Position numbers and translations under genes: made by a program. The notes under the pieces are model-generated. The model had not been told where the DNA came from. It searched no databases and was given only the letters and a program-made list of their open reading frames with translations. Below, in pieces: positions 44,583-49,904 of a stretch of 49,904 bases of DNA; positions within the stretch are counted from its first letter, which is position 1; each line of letters starts with the position of its first letter. This DNA comes from Myxococcales bacterium (lineage in GTDB: Bacteria > Myxococcota_A > Polyangia > Palsa-1104 > SHYY01), in assembly GCA_009692555.1 (NCBI GenBank), contig SHYY01000018.1:1-49904 (forward strand). Reading direction: 5' to 3'.

Positions 44583-44928
44583 GGAGGATCTCGCCGGCCG
44601 CTTCCAGTCGAGCGAGCAGCGAATCGCTCGCCTCCTCGATGGGAACGAGATCGACCGGCCTCCCGGCCGCGAGGCAGAGCCGATCGAGCGCCCTCCAGTA
44701 GTCGCGCGGCGCCAGACCGAGTACCGCGAGGTCGATGTCGGAGTGCCCTTGGAGCTCGTTGCGGGTCAGCGAACCGAAGAGGGCCACCCGGCGGGCGTGA
44801 AACTCCTCGACCAGAATCCGCACCAGCTCGGGAAGGCGCGCCCGCGACTCCTCCGCCCGCCGCGCGCGTGCCTCGCGCAGCGCCTGATCGCGGAGGCGCA
44901 TCGTCCGCAGGTAGGGGCCGAGATCCAC
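44575..44928 (-). CDS. MntA-like nucleotidyltransferase antitoxin
   Basis: A 117-aa minimal nucleotidyltransferase. RVALFGSLTRNELQGHSDID contains the GS-x10-D-x-D catalytic motif in full, and VDLVPIEEA follows the fold. Such proteins AMPylate and neutralise HepT toxins. The GTG start at 44928 is 6 nt from a TACGAT -10 with TTGCGC 17 nt upstream, so the mRNA is probably leaderless. Transcribed first, with hepT-like overlapping its end. Confidence 0.78.
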   Translation of the reverse strand: MDLGPYLRTMRLRDQALREARARRAEESRARLPELVRILVEEFHARRVALFGSLTRNELQGHSDIDLAVLGLAPRDYWRALDRLCLAAGRPVDLVPIEEASDSLLARLEAAGEILHG

Positions 44929-44934
44929 GCGGCG

Positions 44935-44940
44935 ATCGTA
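44935..44940 (-). promoter_or_regulatory. -10 element of the toxin-antitoxin operon
   Basis: TACGAT on the minus strand, 17 nt after TTGCGC and 6 nt before the GTG start. The phosphatase-like gene at 49542 has the same -35, spacer length and -10. Confidence 0.55.
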
Positions 44941-45028
44941 GGCATGGCGCGCCGGTGGCGCAAGCTGCCGGGGGTCACCGCAAGGTCACTGTACGTCTCT
45001 GGTTCTTAAAGGGCCTCGCTCGTTGTGC

Positions 45029-45034
45029 TACCAT
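45029..45034 (+). promoter_or_regulatory. -10 element of second propeller lipoprotein gene
   Basis: TACCAT in GTGCTACCAT with CTTAAA 18 nt upstream; 43 nt before the ATG at 45078. Confidence 0.45.
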
Positions 45035-45077
45035 CGGCGCCGATGTGCCTTGGGCACGGACGTAAATGGAGGTCCTC

Positions 45078-47204
45078 ATGAGCTCTCGGAACGGTTACCG
45101 CGCCTTGCTGCTCGGAACCAGCCTCGCCTTCCCGCTCCTCTCCGGCTGCGGCGGCGCCGTCGGTGGCGGTGGCAAGGGAGGTGGCGGCGGCGGCGGCTCG
45201 AAGGACCTCACCTTCTCCTTCGCCAGCGACGATCTCGCCGGGCAGCCCGATCCCGATCCCGACGTCGACGGCGGCGGTAACAACGGCGGCCCGAACGCGT
45301 GCGGCGACAACGACCCGCTGTGCATGGGCAAGAACTTCGGCCCCACCTACAACAACCCGTTCCCGGTCGGCGTCGACAAGCCGGCCGATCCGAATGAGCG
45401 CGACGAGGGCGTCGGCAAGGACGGAAGCGGCTACCTCGGCCTCGATCAGACCAAGGCCTCGTTCGATTTCCTGTGGGCCGCCAACACCGGCGACTGGCAG
45501 CGCGGCACCGTCTCCAAGTTCAACTCCAAGACCGTGCGCGAGGTGGCGCGCTACTTCACCGTCACCTGCAGCTCGCTAAAGGGCGGCAACAGCGGCGCCT
45601 GCGACGGCAAGAACGGCTGCTGCGCGGCCGACAGCTACCCGCAGTTCCAGAACCGCCAGAACAAGATGGCGAGCGGGGTCTACCAGGCGGTCAACCTCAT
45701 GGCCAACTCGCCGTCGCGCACCGCGATCGACTTCAACGGCGACCTGTTCGTCAACAACCGCGCCTTCTCCGGGCAGTCATCGGTGACCAAGATCGCCAAC
45801 GACACCACCAAGTGCATCGATCGCAACGCCAACGGGAAGATCGAGACCTCGAAGGACACCAACGGCGACGGCGTGATCCAGACCGACTGCAACAACGACG
45901 GCGTCGCCGACGACATCGCCAGCGTCAAGGGGAAGCCCTGCCAGGGCGTGCAGGAGTTCTACGGCCTCGACGACGAGTGCGTGATCTTCACGACCAACAC
46001 CGGGCCGTCGAGCCAGTACGGCCGCCCGCTCGCCCTCGGGCCAGGCGCGCTCGACTTCGGTCCCTCGGACGCCTGGGCCGGCACCTACCAGGACGGCCGC
46101 TTCTACCGCGTCGACGGCAGCACCGGCCAGACCAAGGACATGGTGCAGCTGCCCAACAATTGCCGTCCCTACGGCCTGGTGGTCGACTCGCAGCAGTACG
46201 GCTGGGCCGGCAACCTCGGCTCGGGTCTCTGCTACTTCAACACCAAGAACACGATGGAGACCGGCGTGGCGCGCCAGCCCAACGGCAACCAGTCGGGCTA
46301 CGGCATCACCCTCGACCGCGACCAGAACATCTGGCTCGCCTCGGGCAGCGCCTACCGCTACACCCCCGACCGCACCGCGAAGTTCGCCAAGCTCGGCGCC
46401 GGCTTCTGGACGACGGTGCAGAGCCCGGGCTCGCAGATGGGCGGCGGCTCGGGCCTCGGCATCGCCGCCGACTCACGCTCGCTGAAGGAGTACTTCGTGT
46501 GGATCGCAGGCGGCAGCGCGGTCAGCCGCATCCCAGCGTCGGCGATCCCGGTGCCGAAGGGGCAGGACGAGACCGTGAACGGCGCGGCCTACCCGGCGGT
46601 GAAGGTGGCCGGCTCGGCCAAGGGAGTGGGCGTTGCGGCCGACCAGAACGTCTTCAACATCGCCCAGGGCACCGCGGTGATCACCCGCATCCTGGTCGAC
46701 GCGAAGGGCACCATGACGATGCCCGATCTCGTGTCGGCCCCGATGGGCGCCAACAAGTGCCCGGGCGGCGATCGCTGCGACTACAGCGACGGCAAATCGC
46801 CCTCGCCCTACACCTACTCGGACTTCACCGGCTTCGGCCTGAAGAACTTCACCCGCCCGAAGGGCACCTGGGCCTATGTCATCGAAGGCTGCAAGGACGG
46901 GACGGGCGCCGCCGACACCGAGTGGATGAAGGTGAGCTGGGACGCGGAGACGCCGATCAACACCAGCATCACCGTCGCTGCGCGCGCGGGCATGACGCCG
47001 AAGCCCGACCTCAGCTGGGGCAAGTGGACCGAGGAGTTCAAGCTGTCGCCGGGCGACCTCGCGGCCAACATGGCGCTCGTGCCGAACATCAAGGACTCGT
47101 ACTACCTCGAGGTCGAGGTGCGCTTCTCGACGATGGACAAGAACAAGACGCCCAAGCTGAAGGGCGTCCAGGTGGCCTACAAGTGCCACAATATCCCCGG
47201 CTGA
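45078..47204 (+). CDS. Ca-binding-like beta-propeller lipoprotein, copy 2
   Basis: A 708-aa paralogue of the protein at 35995-38124, nearly identical through most of its length, with long stretches of identical DNA. Lipobox LLSGC, propeller-type repeats and the calcium-loop segment (DRNANGKIETSKDTNGDG) are kept. The clearest differences are the second Gly-rich linker (GGGNNGG instead of ten Gly), scattered substitutions in the signal peptide, and a middle calcium loop DCNNDGVADD. The start is set by GGAGGT 5 nt upstream, as in copy 1. Same strand as copy 1, 6.95 kb downstream. Confidence 0.75.
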   Translation: MSSRNGYRALLLGTSLAFPLLSGCGGAVGGGGKGGGGGGGSKDLTFSFASDDLAGQPDPDPDVDGGGNNGGPNACGDNDPLCMGKNFGPTYNNPFPVGVDKPADPNERDEGVGKDGSGYLGLDQTKASFDFLWAANTGDWQRGTVSKFNSKTVREVARYFTVTCSSLKGGNSGACDGKNGCCAADSYPQFQNRQNKMASGVYQAVNLMANSPSRTAIDFNGDLFVNNRAFSGQSSVTKIANDTTKCIDRNANGKIETSKDTNGDGVIQTDCNNDGVADDIASVKGKPCQGVQEFYGLDDECVIFTTNTGPSSQYGRPLALGPGALDFGPSDAWAGTYQDGRFYRVDGSTGQTKDMVQLPNNCRPYGLVVDSQQYGWAGNLGSGLCYFNTKNTMETGVARQPNGNQSGYGITLDRDQNIWLASGSAYRYTPDRTAKFAKLGAGFWTTVQSPGSQMGGGSGLGIAADSRSLKEYFVWIAGGSAVSRIPASAIPVPKGQDETVNGAAYPAVKVAGSAKGVGVAADQNVFNIAQGTAVITRILVDAKGTMTMPDLVSAPMGANKCPGGDRCDYSDGKSPSPYTYSDFTGFGLKNFTRPKGTWAYVIEGCKDGTGAADTEWMKVSWDAETPINTSITVAARAGMTPKPDLSWGKWTEEFKLSPGDLAANMALVPNIKDSYYLEVEVRFSTMDKNKTPKLKGVQVAYKCHNIPG

Positions 47205-47241
47205 AAGCCGGCTGATCGGCGGCGCCCTCCCCCTCCCCCTC

Positions 47242-48330
47242 CTACTTCTTCTTTTTTCGGCGACGGAAGAAACCGCCCGAGTCCGCCTCGGGGAGGTCGC
47301 TCGCGCCGTCGAGGGCGGCGAGCTGCTCGATCAGCTTTCGCTGCTCGTCGTCGAGGCGCTTCGGGACCACCACCTGGAGCCGCACGTGGAGATCGCCGCG
47401 CCCGCGCGCCTCGACGTGGGGCACGCCGCGCCCACGCAGGGTGCGCACGGTGCCCGGCTGGGTGCCCGGCTCCACGTCCAGCGACTCGTCGCCGTCGATG
47501 GTCGGGATGGCCACCGTGGCGCCGAGGACGGCCTGGGCGTAGCTGATCGGGACGGTGGCGATGAGGTCATCGCCTTCGCGCTCGAAGCGCGGGTCGGCCG
47601 TGACGGAGAACTCCACGTAGAGGTGGCCCGCCGGCCCGCCCGCCGAGGCCTGGCCGCGCCCGGGGACGCGCATCGTGTTGCCCTCGTCGACGCCGGCCGG
47701 GATATCGATGGTCACCGTCTCGCGCTTGCGCTCCACGCCCCCGCCGCCGCAGCCGTCGCACTTGTCCTTCACCACCCGCCCCTGGCCGCGGCAGGCCGGG
47801 CAGGTCGAGGCGATCCGCACGAAGCCCATCGACTGCATCACCTGACCGCGGCCGCCGCAGGTCGGACAGGCCACGGGCTGGCTGCCCGGCCTCGCCCCGC
47901 TGCCGCTGCAGCGACTGCACGGGACGTGGCGGTCGAAGGTGATCTCCTTCTGGCAGCCCTTGACCGCCTCCTGGAACGTCAGTTGGAGCCGGGTCTGGAG
48001 ATCGCCGCCGCGGCGCTGCCCTCCGCGCCCGCCGCCGCCCCCGAAGACGTCCGCGAAGTGGCTGAAGATGTCCTCCATCCCCGAGAAGCCCTCGAAGCCC
48101 GACCGCCGCGGACCGGCGTGGCCGAACTGGTCGTAGAGCGCGCGCTTCTCGGCGTCGGAGAGCACCCCGTAGGCCTCGGCGGCCTCCTTGAAGCGCTCCT
48201 CGGACTGCTGGTCACCGGGGTTGCGATCGGGGTGGTGCTGCATCGCGCAGCGACGGTAGGCGCTCTTGATCGCCGCGTCGCCGGCCCCGCGCTCGACGCC
48301 GAGCACCTCGTAGTAGTCGCGCTTGTCCAT
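47242..48330 (-). CDS. dnaJ: Chaperone protein DnaJ
   Basis: A 362-aa type I DnaJ: J domain with HPD (MQHHPDRNPGD), Gly/Phe-rich region (GFEGFSGMED, GGGGGRGGQ), four zinc-binding repeats (CSRCSGSG, CPTCGGRG, CPACRGQG, CDGCGGGG) and C-terminal substrate-binding domains. It is a co-chaperone that stimulates DnaK ATPase. The Lys-rich tail (RRRKKKK) is somewhat unusual. dnaK and grpE are not in the window. The stop is followed by a short CCCTCC microsatellite. Confidence 0.93.
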   Translation of the reverse strand: MDKRDYYEVLGVERGAGDAAIKSAYRRCAMQHHPDRNPGDQQSEERFKEAAEAYGVLSDAEKRALYDQFGHAGPRRSGFEGFSGMEDIFSHFADVFGGGGGRGGQRRGGDLQTRLQLTFQEAVKGCQKEITFDRHVPCSRCSGSGARPGSQPVACPTCGGRGQVMQSMGFVRIASTCPACRGQGRVVKDKCDGCGGGGVERKRETVTIDIPAGVDEGNTMRVPGRGQASAGGPAGHLYVEFSVTADPRFEREGDDLIATVPISYAQAVLGATVAIPTIDGDESLDVEPGTQPGTVRTLRGRGVPHVEARGRGDLHVRLQVVVPKRLDDEQRKLIEQLAALDGASDLPEADSGGFFRRRKKKK

Positions 48331-48421
48331 CGTATTTTCCGGTGAACCTAATCTTGCGCGCGACGGGTGTCAATCGCCGCCTGGCGCTCGACGCACCCGG
48401 CCAGCGACGAGGAATCAGTCC

Positions 48422-48463
48422 CCGAAGACCCAGGGGATGCTGTGGTGCCGCCTTCGGCGGGTC
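48422..48463. repeat. 42-bp palindromic repeat between dnaJ and phosphatase-like gene
   Basis: A full-length copy: CCGAAGACCCAGGGGATGCTG, variable bases, GCCGCC-TT-CGGCGG palindrome, GTC. The stop of the adjacent minus-strand gene (48472-48474) lies just past its end. Confidence 0.8.
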
Positions 48464-48471
48464 GGTGAGGC

Positions 48472-49542
48472 TCAAGGGATCGGGACGAGGAGCGGGGGGA
48501 GGGGCGGGAGCTGAACGGGCTGCTCGCTGAAGATCTCCTTCAGCGGCTTGCCGGCGAGGCCGGACGCGATCGGGAGGCCGAGGGCGTAGAGCGCCGTCGC
48601 CGCGGTGTCGAGCGTCGAGACCGGGCCCTGGATCCGGTAGCCCTCGCGCACCCCCGGTCCGCGGGCGATCCAGGGGATCTCGCGGTCGATCATCAGCGCG
48701 CCCGAGTGGGTGTGGTTGTGGCCGCCGTGATCGGCGCTGAGGATGATCAGGGTCTCCGCCGCGAGGCCCGACTTGTCGAGTGCGTCGAGGATGATCCCGA
48801 GGCAGCGATCGGAGTGGGTGACGGACTGCTTGTACTTCTCGGAGGCCCAGCCCGAGGCGTGTCCGGCCTCGTCGGGGTCGGAGAAGTGCACGAAGGTCAG
48901 CGGCGGCTTCACGGCGACCAGGTAGGCGGCGGCGTCCTCTGCGACCCTCTTGCAGTAGTAGCCGGGGCGCTCGAACACGTCGACCGAGCCGGGCGGGACG
49001 ATGTGGCGGAGCTTCGACTTGCCGACGAACATCGCAGTCTTCATGCCGTGGGCGATCGCCGAATCGAAGATCGTGGGCACCTTGATGTAGCCGCGCGACG
49101 GGTGCCAGTTGTTCCAGGTGAGGCCGTGGGCCTCGACGTCGAAGCCGGAGAGCATCGCGGCGTGGGAGGGCAGCGTCGAGGCGGTGCGGATGGTGCGCGC
49201 CTTCCAGGAGTAGGAGCCTCGCTGCCACAGCGACTCGTGCCACGGCAGCCTCAGCGTGCTCACGATGTCGGGACGGAGGCCGTCCTCGCTGATGATGAGG
49301 ACGCGCTGGATCCGCGGCGGCTCGGGCACCGCGGGCGCGGCGCCACCGTCGGGAACGGACGCCGGAGGAGCGTTCGCGGCGGTCGCGACGGGGGCGGCAG
49401 CCGCGATCGGGGCGGCGGCCACGATCGGGGCCGGGAGACCGGCCGACGGCTCGGCGCCCACCGGGAGGACGGCGACGACCACGGCCACGAAGATGGCCAG
49501 GAGGGCCCACCTTGCCGTCGGAGACGCCGAGAGCTGCCGCAT
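48472..49542 (-). CDS. Alkaline phosphatase superfamily (type I phosphodiesterase-like) protein
   Basis: A 356-aa exported protein: signal anchor ALLAIFVAVVVAVLPVGA, an Ala/Pro-rich linker (residues 30-75), then an alkaline-phosphatase-superfamily domain. Metal ligands and nucleophile are visible: IISEDGLRPDI, the Thr nucleophile in TASTLPSHAAMLSG, HFSDPDEAGHASGW and LSADHGGHNHTH. This is the nucleotide pyrophosphatase/phosphodiesterase type; substrate unknown. The ATG at 49542 is chosen because the signal peptide follows and TACGAT ends 6 nt upstream. Confidence 0.82.
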   Translation of the reverse strand: MRQLSASPTARWALLAIFVAVVVAVLPVGAEPSAGLPAPIVAAAPIAAAAPVATAANAPPASVPDGGAAPAVPEPPRIQRVLIISEDGLRPDIVSTLRLPWHESLWQRGSYSWKARTIRTASTLPSHAAMLSGFDVEAHGLTWNNWHPSRGYIKVPTIFDSAIAHGMKTAMFVGKSKLRHIVPPGSVDVFERPGYYCKRVAEDAAAYLVAVKPPLTFVHFSDPDEAGHASGWASEKYKQSVTHSDRCLGIILDALDKSGLAAETLIILSADHGGHNHTHSGALMIDREIPWIARGPGVREGYRIQGPVSTLDTAATALYALGLPIASGLAGKPLKEIFSEQPVQLPPLPPLLVPIP

Positions 49543-49548
49543 CGACCA

Positions 49549-49554
49549 ATCGTA
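49549..49554 (-). promoter_or_regulatory. -10 element of phosphatase-like gene
   Basis: TACGAT on the minus strand, 6 nt before the ATG; TTGCGC is 17 nt upstream. Confidence 0.55.
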
Positions 49555-49643
49555 GGCCCCCGCCTCGCCTCGCGCAAGAAATGCCCACTTCGCAGCGCTC
49601 GCGCAAGCGCCGGGGTGCTTAACGGAGAAGGGGGTCCCTCCGC

Positions 49644-49904
49644 TCACGTAGTCGTAGTCGTAGTCGTAGTCGTAGTCGTAGTCGATTCAGGGACACTCTC
49701 GCGCGGGGGATCACCTCTCCGGCACAAGCGCGTGAGCATCTCCACGATGCGGGTGAGCAACTCCATGGCCTGTCGCCGAGTGTCTTCCTCGGCGAGTTGC
49801 AGGACCGCAAAGGCATCCACGATCGCCTTGCACTCCATCGCGGAGCCCCGGGCGATGCTGTAGAAGCGGGCGCCATCCGGCGCTCCGAACCGGCCCGCTC
49901 CATC
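49644..49904 (-). CDS. Four-helix-bundle (23S intervening-sequence) protein, partial, poly-Thr tail
   Basis: The C-terminal 86 residues of a four-helix-bundle family protein; the N-terminus lies beyond the right edge. ARFYSIARGSAMECKAIVDA and AMELLTRIVEMLTRLCR are family-typical. After RGDPPRESVPES the protein ends in 12 consecutive Thr encoded by six ACTACG units and a TGA. Family members are often encoded inside 23S rRNA insertions or scattered as multicopy genes; function is poorly known. No rRNA sequence flanks it. A decayed relative is at the left edge. Confidence 0.7.
   Translation of the reverse strand, partial: DGAGRFGAPDGARFYSIARGSAMECKAIVDAFAVLQLAEEDTRRQAMELLTRIVEMLTRLCRRGDPPRESVPESTTTTTTTTTTTT
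49646..49684. repeat. Hexanucleotide repeat encoding a poly-Thr C-terminus
   Basis: Six units of CGTAGT on the plus strand (ACTACG on the coding strand). TTAAGCACCC follows the stop within about 25 bp on the coding strand, as at the left edge. Confidence 0.8.

Overview
The window looks like chromosomal DNA from a high-GC deltaproteobacterial predator-type lineage, most likely Myxococcota (Polyangia-like). This is inferred from content: very high G+C with strong third-position GC bias, a Ser/Thr kinase in an operon with an FHA/sigma-54 activator, a second FHA/sigma-54 activator, many secreted lipoproteins with Gly-rich or 'PDLA'-rich linkers, and EF-hand-like beta-propeller lipoproteins. No rRNA, tRNA, CRISPR array or intact insertion sequence was recognised.

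Layout. 1-1000: a decayed four-helix-bundle (23S intervening-sequence protein family) gene, a hexanucleotide repeat, and a small split-barrel-like gene whose reading frame holds two copies of a 42-bp repeat. 1035-4673 (minus): operon of a uracil-DNA glycosylase-like protein, a metallophosphoesterase lipoprotein and an LMF1-like membrane protein. 4854-9947: ferritin-like protein, VWA-like lipoprotein, endonuclease IV, SDR oxidoreductase, AmpG-type permease. 10038-16708: GT-B glycosyltransferase, Cys-rich lipoprotein, FHA/sigma-54 activator, rhomboid-like protein, two more lipoproteins (one an esterase) and an H1-like coiled-coil protein. 17052-24940: trmB, the esterase/YaeQ/82-aa operon, a REC-GGDEF diguanylate cyclase followed by fdhD, a thioredoxin-fold protein without CxxC, a membrane protein coupled to bioA, and a zinc-ribbon protein. 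25025-30499 (minus): a four-gene signalling operon with interlocking stop/start codons (kinase, FHA/sigma-54 activator, PEGA membrane protein, lipoprotein). 30702-38124: lipoprotein, Slt-type lytic transglycosylase, purple-acid-phosphatase-like lipoprotein, and the first of two near-identical ~709-aa propeller lipoproteins. 38125-45000: accessory island with a SacI-family-like restriction endonuclease without a visible methylase, a scrapyard of PIN/antitoxin/Uma2 pieces, an SNF2 helicase plus zinc-finger partner, and an intact-looking MntA/HepT toxin-antitoxin pair. 45078-47204: the second propeller lipoprotein, in the same orientation as the first. 47242-49904: dnaJ, an alkaline-phosphatase-superfamily protein, and a partial four-helix-bundle gene with a poly-Thr tail encoded by a hexanucleotide repeat.

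Three points stand out. First, the ~2.1-kb propeller genes form long direct repeats around a ~7-kb toxin-antitoxin/restriction island, so recombination between them could delete or amplify the island. Second, many genes have a TAnnnT -10 hexamer 6-9 nt before the start codon, which suggests widespread leaderless or near-leaderless transcription and decides several GTG starts. Third, a 42-bp palindrome-bearing repeat occurs between genes and, twice in phase, inside a coding sequence.
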